A stretch of DNA of 25,851 bases from Candidatus Avelusimicrobium facis (GCA_900762815.1 CAAFHX010000010.1:1-25851); one strand, 5' to 3'; shown: positions 1 to 7,654, counted from the stretch's first letter. Made by a program: numbers and translations. The notes: a model not told the origin generated them from the letters alone.

Positions 1-65
1 ACAAGGATCGAACTTGCGACCTCCTGCATGCCATGCAGGCGCTCTCCCAGCTGAGCTACGGGCCC
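1..65 (-). tRNA. tRNA-Ala(GGC), 3' end outside the window
   Basis: Read on the minus strand, the acceptor 5' half GGGCCCG (59-65) is followed by TA, a D arm GCTC/GAGC, an anticodon stem CCTGC/GCAGG and the loop ATGGCAT. U33 precedes anticodon GGC, which reads alanine GCC codons. The T arm GCAAG-TTCGATC-CTTGT runs to the window edge. The 3' half of the acceptor stem, including position 70 of the alanine G3-U70 identity pair, and any encoded CCA lie outside the window. Confidence 0.95.
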
Positions 66-77
66 GTCTATGTATAT

Positions 78-106
78 AGTATAGCAATTTTTTTTAGTTT
101 TGAAAA
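78..106 (-). promoter_or_regulatory. Promoter of tRNA-Ala
   Basis: On the minus strand TTTTCA (101-106) and TATACT (78-83) are separated by 17 bp. TGC directly before the -10 makes it an extended -10. Initiation would fall near 71, a few bases before the mature tRNA end at 65. The GT9 gene ending at 139 points the same way and has no visible hairpin terminator before the tRNA, so read-through into it is also possible. Confidence 0.55.
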
Positions 107-138
107 GATTTTATTTTTCCCGCCGGAAATTCCACGTA

Positions 139-1347
139 CTACTTCTGCGTTTGCAGACATTTTTTTACCGCCTCGCAGACTTGTTGCGGGGTGATTTTCC
201 ACAAACATTCATTGCGTTCAAACAGTGGGCAGCGGCTCATCCAATCTTTCACAATATTCATACAATTGTGGCAATCTCCCGCGCGCAAATTGACATTGCG
301 GGCATAGCCGAAATACTCCACCGGGGTCGGCCCGAACAACACCACCGCTTGTGTGTCTGTCAAATTGGCCAGCTGCGTCATACCGCTTTCGCTATCCACA
401 TGCAGGCGGGCCCCTTGCAAGACATAGGGCAAATCGGCCACGCGGGTTTTGCCCACCAAGCTGACGTCGGCAAAGTCAAACACGGTGCTGTTGCTGCCGC
501 CCAGTTGCACCAGCCAAATATCCGGGAACGCCTGCTTAAACAAGCGGGCAAACTCCTGCCAATGTTCCCTCGGCCAGCAGCGCGTGGCGGGGCGGCCGTG
601 CAAATCGGTATTGGTGTTGGTGCCGTCGTGAATGGTGATGTATTTTTTGCCCTGCAGCCCCAAATGTTGTAAAACCGACTGCATTTTTTCGGGGGACAAT
701 GGAATAGGTGCGCGGTCATTTTGCCCGACGGGAAGCCCCGCCGTCAGCCCCATGTTGGCAATGCGGCTGGAGCCGTACGCCACGCTGATTTTAGCCCACA
801 AACCGTCTAAGTGAGGGGTGTTTTGCGTGATGATTTTCATCCGCTCTTGCAGGGCGCGGGCTTGCTCAAAATCACTCATCCATTGCGGGGCCAACCTTTG
901 CAAACGCGGCAAGTCTACATAATCAAAATAAAACGCATGGCAGCCCGACATCACCAAATCATAATCGCGCGGGTCGTATTTGCGGGATGCAAATCCGTCT
1001 GCCAGCCCGTCGGAAAAAATCATTTCCACCACGCTTTGGCTGTCGTAACAAATGTAAATTTGGGCGGTGGGGAATTTCTCGCGCAGCCGCGCGACAAACA
1101 CGCGGGTCATGGCCACATCGCCAATTCCCCCGCGCACATGGACGAGCAGCTTTAAGCGGTCCTGCGGTTTGGCGGCCGGCTTTTTGAACAAACGGCGCAA
1201 GAAGAGCCGCACGGCTTTTTTACAAGCGCGGCGTTTCAAGTGAAAATTTTGTGCGGCCCGCACGACGGCGCTGTCTTTGCCGTACAAGGCGGCCAATTCC
1301 TGCAGCTGCAATAGGGCTAAATGGAGTTCGTTTTCACTCATGGGCAT
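139..1347 (-). CDS. Glycosyltransferase family 9 (heptosyltransferase-like) protein
   Basis: This 402-residue protein resembles ADP-heptose:LPS heptosyltransferases (GT9, GT-B fold). It probably transfers a sugar onto lipid A core or another envelope glycan at the cytoplasmic face of the inner membrane. Residues about 66-80 carry the GT9 start of the first Rossmann domain (LLVHVRGGIGDVAM). The second domain has IHDGTN, VQLGGSNS, a DLPYVLQGARLHVDSESGMTQ stretch and VVLFGPTPVEYFG, the usual nucleotide-sugar site. A C-terminal cysteine group (CHNC, then RCPL and NEC) is also common in GT9 proteins. The first 60 residues are basic and less conserved. The ATG at 1347 is preferred because GGGGGA lies about 6 nt upstream. 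A second ATG two codons later is possible. The acceptor and sugar donor cannot be told. The neighbouring divergent gene is also a glycosyltransferase. Confidence 0.85.
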   Translation of the reverse strand: MPMSENELHLALLQLQELAALYGKDSAVVRAAQNFHLKRRACKKAVRLFLRRLFKKPAAKPQDRLKLLVHVRGGIGDVAMTRVFVARLREKFPTAQIYICYDSQSVVEMIFSDGLADGFASRKYDPRDYDLVMSGCHAFYFDYVDLPRLQRLAPQWMSDFEQARALQERMKIITQNTPHLDGLWAKISVAYGSSRIANMGLTAGLPVGQNDRAPIPLSPEKMQSVLQHLGLQGKKYITIHDGTNTNTDLHGRPATRCWPREHWQEFARLFKQAFPDIWLVQLGGSNSTVFDFADVSLVGKTRVADLPYVLQGARLHVDSESGMTQLANLTDTQAVVLFGPTPVEYFGYARNVNLRAGDCHNCMNIVKDWMSRCPLFERNECLWKITPQQVCEAVKKCLQTQK

Positions 1348-1363
1348 AGGTTTCCCCCGTAAT

Positions 1364-1383
1364 TATGCTACAATTTTAGCATA
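1364..1383. promoter_or_regulatory. Palindrome between divergent glycosyltransferase genes
   Basis: TATGCTA and TAGCATA form perfect 7-bp arms around CAATTT, in the 59-bp gap between the GT9 and GT8 starts. The element contains -10-like hexamers on both strands (TACAAT at 1369-1374 on plus, TAAAAT at 1373-1378 on minus). It could be an operator or simply the overlapping divergent promoters. No regulator gene is adjacent. Confidence 0.35.
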
Positions 1384-1406
1384 TTCCATATAGCCCGGAG
1401 GATTTT

Positions 1407-2375
1407 ATGACTAAGAAAAACGCCATTTTCTTTTCTTGTAACGAACGCTTTTTATTTACTTTGTGCGTGGCCTTGCTGAGTCTGAAGGAACACAATGCCA
1501 AGCTGTTGCAAAACACCGATGTGCTGATTTACCAGCAAGGCTTTTCCGAAGAGGACAAAGCGTTTGTGAACCGCATTTTGCCCTGCAAATTTACGGAATA
1601 TAAATTTGCCGTAGAGACGGATTTTAACAATATCAATTTCAAGCATTTTACGCAGCTGACCTTTGCCCGCTACGAAATTTTTGATTTGTTGGACACCTAC
1701 GCCAAGGTGCTCTACATTGACGTGGATGTGATGATTGGCGGAGATTTGTCCTATATTTTTGACCATTTCGGCTCCAAAGGCGGCGTGGCCATGTGCAAAG
1801 ACACGCAGAAGGGGCTGACGCTGATTACCAAAAATTTTGTGAAACCCTTGTCGCAATACGATATGACCGTGCCGTGCTATAATGCCGGCGTAACGCTCTT
1901 TTGCGACAATATTCCCCACCGCCAAGAGCTGCGTATGTGGTGCTATCACAAGACGGCTGAATGGTTGGACAACCTGGTCTGCCCGGACCAAGGGGTAGTC
2001 AATGTCATGCTGCAGCAATTTCACGTGCCCATCGAGGTGCTGCCGGACATCTGCAATTGTCTGCCGTCTAACCCCAAGTATTTGGACAAGGACCGCCACG
2101 ACGTGCTCATTTATCACTGCGCCGGCGGCGGGGTGCGCTTTTGGACCTACACCTACAATGCTCCCTGGCAGAAATATTATCAACAATATTTGGCCCTGGG
2201 CGGTCGTCCGCATACGGACAAAGAACACGCGTGGTTAAAGCTCATTAAGAAACACAATTGGCAGCGTTTTGACTTTTTTGAACGCTCACCGGACCCGCAA
2301 ATGCACCCTATGCGCTTTTTGAAATATGTGCTGGCGTGGCCGTTTAAATATGTACGGCGCAAACTCAGCAAATAG
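1407..2375 (+). CDS. Glycosyltransferase family 8 protein
   Basis: This 322-residue GT-A fold enzyme is of the retaining GT8 family (LPS galactosyl/glucosyltransferase and glycogenin relatives). It should use a nucleotide sugar and a divalent metal to extend a surface glycan. The metal-binding DxD is D105-V-D107 in YIDVDVMIGGDL. Later GT8 blocks are present: CYNAGVTLFCDN, then PDQGVVNVML, and the late YHCAGG that usually supplies the third metal or substrate contact. The C-terminal 60 residues are basic and aromatic, ending in a cluster (KYVRRKL) that could hold the enzyme on the membrane. The start is supported by CGGAGG 6-7 nt upstream. It is transcribed alone, divergently from the GT9 gene, and followed by its own terminator. 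Donor and acceptor are unknown. Confidence 0.85.
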   Translation: MTKKNAIFFSCNERFLFTLCVALLSLKEHNAKLLQNTDVLIYQQGFSEEDKAFVNRILPCKFTEYKFAVETDFNNINFKHFTQLTFARYEIFDLLDTYAKVLYIDVDVMIGGDLSYIFDHFGSKGGVAMCKDTQKGLTLITKNFVKPLSQYDMTVPCYNAGVTLFCDNIPHRQELRMWCYHKTAEWLDNLVCPDQGVVNVMLQQFHVPIEVLPDICNCLPSNPKYLDKDRHDVLIYHCAGGGVRFWTYTYNAPWQKYYQQYLALGGRPHTDKEHAWLKLIKKHNWQRFDFFERSPDPQMHPMRFLKYVLAWPFKYVRRKLSK

Positions 2376-2390
2376 TTTGTTTTGTTAGAA

Positions 2391-2416
2391 AAGCCCGGCT
2401 GTGCGCCGGGCTTTTT
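2391..2416 (+). terminator. Rho-independent terminator of the GT8 gene
   Basis: AAGCCCGGC (2391-2399) pairs with GCCGGGCTT (2405-2413) around TGTGC and runs into a short T tract. Confidence 0.85.
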
Positions 2417-2423
2417 GACGCAT

Positions 2424-2451
2424 AAAAAACCCCGCCTTCGGGCGGGGTTTT
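2424..2451 (-). terminator. Terminator of the phosphofructokinase gene (bidirectional)
   Basis: AAAACCCCGCC (2426-2436), loop TTCG, GGCGGGGTTTT (2441-2451). On the minus strand the stem follows the phosphofructokinase stop at 2467 and ends in six T. It can also back up the GT8 terminator on the plus strand. Confidence 0.85.
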
Positions 2452-2466
2452 GTGCTTGTAAAAAGC

Positions 2467-4155
2467 TTATTTTTTGTTGGCTCTTTCAAAGCGCAGCGTG
2501 TAGGTAATCATGTCCGTTACCTCCGCCGGGCCGAAGTACTGAATCGGGCCGGGGAATTGGTAACATTCATTCATCGCCCATTGCTCGCGCTTTTTGGCAA
2601 ACTGTTTGAACGGCTCGCCGTTGAGCTCCACCAACGCCTTGCGGATGACGGGCTTGTCCTTGCCTTTGCGGCGTTCCATATTCATCATCATGGTCAAGGG
2701 GACGCCTCCGCATTGCCATTGGGCGGCTTTGCGGGTCAAATTGCGCACGGAGGACAAATAGCCGTTGCAGCCGTTAAGCGCCAGGGCCGCCGCGTTGTAA
2801 CCCAGCGCATAGGTGTAGTTGGCGTCAAAAGAGGACGGCACGCCGCAGCGTCCTTCGTAGCCGAAGAAGTGCGTAATCGTGGAGAATTTGCCTTTGTATT
2901 TACCGGCCTTTTTCAAGTCAGCCAGTTTGGTGCGCAGCATTTCCACCAGCAGTTTTTCGGTTTCAATCAAAGACACCTGCACATTGCCGTGCGGGTCGCG
3001 GTCCAGCATCAGCTGGGCGGCAATGCCGGCGGGCAAAGACTGCATCAACGCCGCCAATTTGGCCGGCAGTTTAGAGATGATAAAGGCTTTTTTCTCGTCA
3101 ATTCCGCTCATGTTGGCCAGTTCGGCTTCGTGGTCGGCCAACAGGTCGTTCAAGGCGGCGATGAGGGACTTCATTTCCGGGATGAACTCAATCAACCCTT
3201 CCGGTACCAGCACCACGCCGAAGTTTTTGCCTTGTTTGGCGCGCGCCACAATGATGCCCGCCAAATAGTCAATGATTTGTTTGAGCGTCATCTTTTTGGC
3301 CAAAACTTCTTCCCCGACCAAGGTAATGTTCGGGTGCGTTTTGTGCGCTACTTCCAAGGTAATGTGCGAAGCACTGCGGCCCATGAGGCGCACAAAGTGC
3401 CAATATTTGCGGGCGGAGTTGACGTCGCGGCAGATATTGCCCACCATTTCGGCGTAAATTTTGGTGGCGGTATCAAAGCCGAAAGAGGTTTCAATTTTAT
3501 CGTTTTTGAGGTCGCCGTCAATGGTTTTGGGTACGCCGATGACGCTGATGTCCGAGCCGTGCTGCTTAAAGTATTCGGCCAGTACGCCGGCATTGGTGTT
3601 GGAGTCGTCCCCTCCCACGATGACCAGCGCATTGACTTTGTTCTTTTTCAGATTTTCCAAGGCTTGGGCCAGCTGCTCCTCGGTTTCAATTTTGGTGCGG
3701 CCGGATTGGATTAAATCAAACCCGCCCGTATTGCGGTAGCTTTCCATGAGCTTGGGGGTAATTTCTTTCCAATCGGCTTGCAAAATGCCGCTGGGACCGC
3801 CCAAGAAACCGTACAATTTATTTTTGGCATTGGCTTTCTTTAAGCCGTCCAGCAAGCCGGCAATGACGTTGTGGCCGCCGGGGGCTTGCCCGCCGGAGAG
3901 CACCACGGCTACTTTGACGGCTTTTTTGCCGATGGCCGGGTTGGTGCCTTTGGTAAAGGTAATTTCCGGCATACCGTAGGTATTGGGGAACATCTTTTTC
4001 ACGGCCGCTTGGTCGGCCACGCTCTGGGTGGCTTTGCCGTTTTTGGCTTTGACAAAGCAAGGGCCTTTTTTAAGGATATCGGGCAACACCGGCTGGTATT
4101 TGCAGCGGTGCGTTTGCAGCAGAGAACAATTCTGGTTTTTGCTGGTTGTAGCCAT
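2467..4155 (-). CDS. pfp: Pyrophosphate-dependent 6-phosphofructokinase, long form
   Basis: This enzyme phosphorylates fructose 6-phosphate to the 1,6-bisphosphate with pyrophosphate, a reversible glycolytic step. At 562 residues it matches the long PFP type of plants, chlamydiae and spirochaetes, not the 320-residue ATP enzyme. The N-terminal phosphate-binding loop is VVLSGGQAPGGHN (residues about 84-96). The donor signature is GGDDS (181-185), where ATP-dependent enzymes have GGDGS. PKTIDGDLKND (209-219) carries the lysine typical of PPi use. MGRSASHITLE supplies the fructose 6-phosphate site. The ATG at 4155 is preceded by AGGAG at a 7-nt spacing, which fixes the start. The gene has its own promoter and terminator. 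PPi use is inferred from these two signature positions, not shown directly. Confidence 0.93.
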   Translation of the reverse strand: MATTSKNQNCSLLQTHRCKYQPVLPDILKKGPCFVKAKNGKATQSVADQAAVKKMFPNTYGMPEITFTKGTNPAIGKKAVKVAVVLSGGQAPGGHNVIAGLLDGLKKANAKNKLYGFLGGPSGILQADWKEITPKLMESYRNTGGFDLIQSGRTKIETEEQLAQALENLKKNKVNALVIVGGDDSNTNAGVLAEYFKQHGSDISVIGVPKTIDGDLKNDKIETSFGFDTATKIYAEMVGNICRDVNSARKYWHFVRLMGRSASHITLEVAHKTHPNITLVGEEVLAKKMTLKQIIDYLAGIIVARAKQGKNFGVVLVPEGLIEFIPEMKSLIAALNDLLADHEAELANMSGIDEKKAFIISKLPAKLAALMQSLPAGIAAQLMLDRDPHGNVQVSLIETEKLLVEMLRTKLADLKKAGKYKGKFSTITHFFGYEGRCGVPSSFDANYTYALGYNAAALALNGCNGYLSSVRNLTRKAAQWQCGGVPLTMMMNMERRKGKDKPVIRKALVELNGEPFKQFAKKREQWAMNECYQFPGPIQYFGPAEVTDMITYTLRFERANKK

Positions 4156-4190
4156 GTTTTCATCTCCTGGAGAATAGAAAATCTACTTAA

Positions 4191-4199
4191 ATTATAGCA
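4191..4199 (-). promoter_or_regulatory. Extended -10 promoter of pfp
   Basis: On the minus strand TGCTATAAT lies 35 bp before the pfp ATG. TATAAT is 4191-4196 and TGC is the extended -10. No good -35 is visible 17 bp upstream. The 11-nt string TTTGCTATAAT recurs exactly before tRNA-Val. Confidence 0.6.
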
Positions 4200-4247
4200 A
4201 ACTTGTCCCCGCCCGCACGCGTAAGAGCCTGCGGCGGGAAATGCCCC

Positions 4248-4276
4248 TTGTTTTTTCTAAGACGGCGGGCTATACT
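4248..4276 (+). promoter_or_regulatory. Promoter of the hpf-PTS-lepA operon
   Basis: TTGTTT (4248-4253), 17 bp, TATACT (4271-4276) on the plus strand. Initiation near 4283 would give a leader of about 130 nt containing a short ORF (4316-4366) and an inverted repeat (4376-4399) before hpf. Confidence 0.55.
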
Positions 4277-4315
4277 TAATTACCGTCGTTCCTTTTCTTT
4301 ACGGGAGGTGGAAAC

Positions 4316-4366
4316 TTGGGTGCGCGGCGCCGCCGGAAAACGCCGTTGACACTTGGGAAAGATTAA
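4316..4366 (+). CDS. Possible 16-codon Arg-rich upstream ORF or leader peptide
   Basis: A TTG start with a strong Shine-Dalgarno (GGGAGG at 4303-4308, 7-nt spacing) opens a frame encoding MGARRRRKTPLTLGKD, ended by TAA at 4364. It lies between the inferred operon promoter and hpf, with its stop 48 nt before the hpf ATG. Four consecutive arginines follow MGA. It could be a regulatory leader peptide or a very small basic ribosome-associated protein. I do not recognise a family. A chance ORF cannot be excluded, since TTG starts are weak. The position and ribosome-binding site are the only direct support. Confidence 0.35.
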   Translation: MGARRRRKTPLTLGKD

Positions 4367-4375
4367 TGATTAAAT
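4346..4375 (+). promoter_or_regulatory. Weak alternative hpf promoter
   Basis: A perfect TTGACA (4346-4351) is followed after 18 bp by TTAAAT (4370-4375), a poor -10. If used, the transcript would start inside the inverted repeat and lack the upstream ORF. The match may be chance. Confidence 0.25.
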
Positions 4376-4399
4376 GTCTATACGGGTTACCCGTTAGAC
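4376..4399 (+). promoter_or_regulatory. Inverted repeat just before the hpf ribosome-binding site
   Basis: GTCTA-T-ACGGG, loop TTA or shorter, CCCGT-TAGAC gives a 10-11 bp hairpin with one bulged T. It ends 5 nt before GGAGG (4405-4409). As RNA it could modulate hpf initiation. As DNA it is a nearly symmetric operator-like site. There is no T tract, so it is not a terminator. Confidence 0.45.
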
Positions 4400-4414
4400 T
4401 ACACGGAGGAAGTT

Positions 4415-4966
4415 ATGGAAATTAAAGTTACCGCAAAAAATATTAAACTGACGCCGGCCATTAAGCAATTTGTGCAAACCCGCGTCAACAAAATTGAAAA
4501 TTATTTTGATCATATTGTTTGGGCGCAGGTACTTTTGTCCGTAGAAAAAAAGATTAACCAGCGCGCCGAAATCATCATCCACACCGGTGGCAAAAACACC
4601 GTGACGGCCACCGCCGTAGAGGCCGATTTGTACAAAGCCATTGACGCGGCCGCCACCAAGGCCGAAGCGCAGCTCAAGAAAGCCAAAGAAAAAATTAAAG
4701 CCAAACGCACGACCAAAAAGACGGCCGTCGTGGAAGAAATCGCCACCTTCAGCGACCATATTTTGTTGCCGACCAATGACGTGAAGTTCTCCGTCATCAA
4801 ACAGGTGGAAGTAACCCCGATGAACCCCGAAGACGCCGCCTATGAGATGGAGCGGTTGGGCTATTCGTTCTGGATGTTTTTGGATGAAGACTCCAAGCAA
4901 ATCAACTTGATTTTCAAACGCTTGGACGGCACCTACGGTTTGATTAAACCGATTAAAAAGAAATAA
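4415..4966 (+). CDS. hpf: Ribosome hibernation promoting factor, long form
   Basis: HPF binds idle 30S subunits in the mRNA/tRNA channel, and its long form dimerises ribosomes into inactive 100S particles in slow growth. The N-terminal S30AE domain (residues about 1-100) begins MEIKVTAKNIKLTPAIKQFV and continues through the alpha/beta fold to a Lys-rich linker (AEAQLKKAKEKIKAK). The C-terminal dimerisation domain (about 125-183) contains VKFSVIKQVEVTPMNPEDA and ends YGLIKPI, so this is the 180-190 residue long type, not the 95-110 residue short HPF. GGAGG sits 5 nt before the ATG. It heads the PTS operon, with only 11 nt to hprK. An hpf gene next to hprK, rapZ and PTS genes is a known arrangement in Gram-negative bacteria, linking ribosome idling to carbon state. 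Confidence 0.95.
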   Translation: MEIKVTAKNIKLTPAIKQFVQTRVNKIENYFDHIVWAQVLLSVEKKINQRAEIIIHTGGKNTVTATAVEADLYKAIDAAATKAEAQLKKAKEKIKAKRTTKKTAVVEEIATFSDHILLPTNDVKFSVIKQVEVTPMNPEDAAYEMERLGYSFWMFLDEDSKQINLIFKRLDGTYGLIKPIKKK

Positions 4967-4977
4967 GTGAGATTGCG

Positions 4978-5937
4978 GTGCAGCCATTTACCAAATCCGT
5001 AACCGTTAGCGAATTGCTCCAGGTGAAACGCCTTCACCTGGAGCTCGTTTGCGGCAAGCGGTATGTGCACCGCGAGATAACCTCTTCCAGCGTTAACCGC
5101 CCGGGCTTGGCCCTGTGCGGGCAGCTGGACTATTTTCGTGCCAATTCGGTGCAAGTTTTCGGGCGCGGCGAACACGCCTTTTGCGCCAAAGAAAAGGCCG
5201 GCCAGCTAAAAAACAATATCGCCAAGATGTTGGGCCAAGGTCATGTGCCGTGTGTGATTATGGCAGCGGATTTGGACCCGCTGCCGGCCGTGCGTAAGGC
5301 TTGTTTGGGTGCGGACGTTCCCGTGCTTAAAACCAAGATGGAGTCCGCTGCCTTTGTGGCGGAGTTCTCCCGCTATTTGGACGAGCGGCTTTCCCCAATA
5401 ACGCATGTGCACGGGGTCTTGCTCAATGTCAGCGGCAGCGGCGTATTGCTGCGCGGAGAGGCGGGCATCGGCAAGAGCGAATGTGCTTTGGAGCTGATTA
5501 AACGCGGGCATATTTTGGTGGCCGATGATGTGGTGGAAGTGCAACGGCGGTGGGGGCGTTTTTTGGTGGGCTCCTGCCCTGAAATGCTCAAGCACTACAT
5601 AGAAGTGCGGGGCTTGGGGATTTTAGATGTGGAGCTGCTGTTTGGCATCGGCTCTACGTTGGATGAAATGAAGATAGAAATGGAAGTGGAGCTCACCCCG
5701 CCGGCCAAGAATATTGACCGTCTGGGCCTGGAGCAGAAAACTTCCCAAATTTTAGGGGTGGAACTCCCGTCGCTGACCATCCCGGTTACCCCCGGGCGCA
5801 ACCTGGCGGTGCTGATAGAAGTGGCGGTGTTAAACCAACAACTCAAATCGCAGGGTATTTTTGCGGCGAAGGAGTTTAGCCAAAAAATGCTTTGCCGCAT
5901 GAACAAAACGGCCAAACGAAATGGAACAAAAGCGTAA
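4978..5937 (+). CDS. hprK: HPr kinase/phosphorylase
   Basis: HprK phosphorylates HPr on Ser46 with ATP or PPi and removes the phosphate by phosphorolysis, setting carbon catabolite control. Its 319 residues match the family. An N-terminal domain (1-130) precedes the catalytic domain, which has VHG (His145), the Walker A loop GEAGIGKS (160-167), ADD (182-184) and the signature [17 protein letters not shown] (268-284). His145, Lys166 and Asp183/184 correspond to the catalytic set. The start is the GTG at 4978. No good Shine-Dalgarno is visible, so translation may be coupled to hpf, whose stop is 11 nt upstream. The 3' end overlaps rapZ by 17 nt. Its substrate, an HPr retaining Ser46, is encoded four kilobases downstream in the same operon. 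Confidence 0.95.
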   Translation: MQPFTKSVTVSELLQVKRLHLELVCGKRYVHREITSSSVNRPGLALCGQLDYFRANSVQVFGRGEHAFCAKEKAGQLKNNIAKMLGQGHVPCVIMAADLDPLPAVRKACLGADVPVLKTKMESAAFVAEFSRYLDERLSPITHVHGVLLNVSGSGVLLRGEAGIGKSECALELIKRGHILVADDVVEVQRRWGRFLVGSCPEMLKHYIEVRGLGILDVELLFGIGSTLDEMKIEMEVELTPPAKNIDRLGLEQKTSQILGVELPSLTIPVTPGRNLAVLIEVAVLNQQLKSQGIFAAKEFSQKMLCRMNKTAKRNGTKA

Positions 5938-6775
5938 ACTTTTTATCATCACGGGCATGAGCGGCGCGGGCAAAAGCCAGGCGCTGAAGATTTTTGGCGA
6001 TTTCGGCTTTTACTGCGTGGACAATTTGCCTTTGGCGCTGTTTAAGCAGTTTGCCTCGTATGTCAAAGCGCGCCCGGAGCTGCAGAACGTAGCCCTGGGG
6101 GTGGACGTGCGCGAAGGGGAGCGCTTAAAAGAGCTGCCTGCCTTGCTGAAGAAATTAACCAAGGGGGATTTCTCGCCCAAGGTCATTTTTTTAGACGCGG
6201 CCGATGAATGTCTGATTCGCCGCTTTTCGGAGACGAAACACAAACATCCTATTCACAAAAAATTGGCAGCGGCCATCGCCCATGAGCATGAATTGTTAAA
6301 GCCCATCAAGGTAGCGGCAGACAAGGTGATTGATACTACCGATTTGAAATTGGGTGAATTAAAGGAAAAAATTTCCGCCCTGTTGGAGCTTAAAAAAGAA
6401 GGGGAAATGCAGATTTCCGTGGTGTCGTTTGGGTTTAAAAACGGCATCATGAAAGAGGCGGACATCGTGATGGATGTACGCTTTTTGCCCAATCCGTATT
6501 ACGTCAGAGGATTAAAGACCAAAACCGGGTTGGACAAAGCCGTGCAAGCGTATATTTTGTCGTTTAAAGAAACACAGGAATTTGCCGACCGCTTTGCCGA
6601 GCTGGTCAAATACTTAATTCCCAAATACATCAAAGAGGGAAAGAGTTATTTGACCATTGCCTTTGGGTGCACCGGGGGCAAACACCGCAGCGTATTTATG
6701 GCGCACGAACTGGCCGAGACGCTGCGCGCGCAAGGGTTAAGCGCTTCGGAATTTCACAGGGATATAGGACTTTAA
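5921..6775 (+). CDS. rapZ: RNase adapter / nucleotide-binding protein RapZ (YvcJ family)
   Basis: RapZ in enterobacteria binds small RNAs and delivers them to RNase E to control glucosamine-6-phosphate synthase. YvcJ in Bacillus is a GTPase/ATPase of less clear role. The 284-residue protein has the P-loop GMSGAGKS (12-19), a Walker B-like VIFLDA near residue 88, the conserved YVRGL block and the C-terminal domain with [18 protein letters not shown] (residues about 246-264), which in the E. coli protein is the RNA-binding part. It overlaps hprK by 17 nt, and the downstream EIIA ATG begins 2 nt after its stop. Whether this organism has the GlmY/GlmZ-like RNAs is unknown, so a nucleotide- or metabolite-sensing role is as likely as RNA adaptation. 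Confidence 0.93.
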   Translation: MEQKRKLFIITGMSGAGKSQALKIFGDFGFYCVDNLPLALFKQFASYVKARPELQNVALGVDVREGERLKELPALLKKLTKGDFSPKVIFLDAADECLIRRFSETKHKHPIHKKLAAAIAHEHELLKPIKVAADKVIDTTDLKLGELKEKISALLELKKEGEMQISVVSFGFKNGIMKEADIVMDVRFLPNPYYVRGLKTKTGLDKAVQAYILSFKETQEFADRFAELVKYLIPKYIKEGKSYLTIAFGCTGGKHRSVFMAHELAETLRAQGLSASEFHRDIGL

Positions 6776-6777
6776 TT

Positions 6778-7182
6778 ATGGTAAAACTTGTTTTGGTAAC
6801 GCACGCGCAATTGGCTGCGCATATGTTGCAAACCGCCGCCCAAATTTTGGGCAAGGCCGCAGAGGACGTGCAAACGCTCTCTGTTACCACGTCCAGCTCG
6901 GTGGAGCAGGGCGCGCAAGAACTTAAAAAATTGTTGGCCGGGGCTGAAAACGGCGTCATCGTGTTGACGGATATTTTTGGCGGCAGCGCCACCAATATTG
7001 CGCTCACGGCCACGAAAGATTGCCCCAAGTGCCATGTGATTACGGGGCTGAACCTGAGCATGCTGCTGACTGCGTTGAACAGCCGCAAAAAATTAGATGC
7101 CAAGGAATTGGCCGAAAAGATTGAAGCCGACGGCAAACGTGCGGTAATTAACGCCACGGAGCTGCTGATTAAAGGACTGTAA
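6778..7182 (+). CDS. PTS mannose/fructose/sorbose-family EIIA component
   Basis: A 134-residue cytoplasmic phosphocarrier that accepts phosphate from HPr and passes it to EIIB. The active-site histidine is His9 in VLVTHAQLA, matching His10 of E. coli ManX. VIVLTDIFGGSATNIAL (about residues 60-76) is the other family signature, and the central sheet ends in HVITGLNLSML. It is a stand-alone EIIA, not fused to EIIB as in ManX. The ATG at 6778 is chosen because it lies 2 nt after the rapZ stop and puts the histidine where the family has it. A longer in-frame reading into rapZ would only add non-homologous residues. The stop is 1 nt before EIIB. Confidence 0.93.
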   Translation: MVKLVLVTHAQLAAHMLQTAAQILGKAAEDVQTLSVTTSSSVEQGAQELKKLLAGAENGVIVLTDIFGGSATNIALTATKDCPKCHVITGLNLSMLLTALNSRKKLDAKELAEKIEADGKRAVINATELLIKGL

Positions 7183-7183
7183 T

Positions 7184-7654
7184 ATGCCGATTGTTTTTGC
7201 ACGGGTGGACGACCGATTAATCCATGGCCAAATTGTGCAGGCGTGGTTGCCGGAGCTCAATGTGGACGAGGTGGTAATCCCGTGCCCGCGCGAACGCGAA
7301 CACCGCGTGAACAAAAATTTGCTGCGCTTGTCTTTGCCGTTTGAATATGAACTGACGGTGTTGGAGCCGGCGCGCTGCGTGGGGTATATGAGGCAATCCC
7401 CCAAGCGCATTTTTTTGTTGATGGGTTCGCTGCAAGACCTCAGCCCGTTGCTGGAGGACGGCTTGCAAATTAAATCCGTCAATATCGGCGGGATGCACTT
7501 TAAAGAAGGCGCTCAAAAATTGGCCGAGAATGTCTTCTTGGACGCAGCAGATAAAAACACATTGCGCATTTTAAATGATTTGGGTATTGGAGTGGAAACC
7601 CGTGCGGTGCCCAGCTCTAAATCTATTTCCCTAAAAGATACACTTTGCTCATGA
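7184..7654 (+). CDS. PTS mannose/fructose/sorbose-family EIIB component
   Basis: EIIB receives phosphate from EIIA on a histidine and gives it to the incoming sugar at the EIIC/EIID channel. The N terminus holds the diagnostic RVDDRLIHGQIVQAW, with His14 as the phosphorylation site. NIGGMHFKEGAQKLAENVFL (residues about 103-122) is the second conserved block, and the usual final helix ends near 156, a normal length. The four genes EIIA-EIID are in the order common to separate mannose-type systems. The stop overlaps the EIIC ATG (ATGA). Substrate cannot be read from EIIB. Confidence 0.92.
   Translation: MPIVFARVDDRLIHGQIVQAWLPELNVDEVVIPCPREREHRVNKNLLRLSLPFEYELTVLEPARCVGYMRQSPKRIFLLMGSLQDLSPLLEDGLQIKSVNIGGMHFKEGAQKLAENVFLDAADKNTLRILNDLGIGVETRAVPSSKSISLKDTLCS

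Noticed and set aside
2452..3714. A 420-codon open frame on the plus strand opposite the phosphofructokinase gene
   Set aside because: Its translation is His/Gln/Gly/Phe-rich with no recognisable motif, while the minus strand encodes an intact family member with all signatures. It is a codon-bias shadow.
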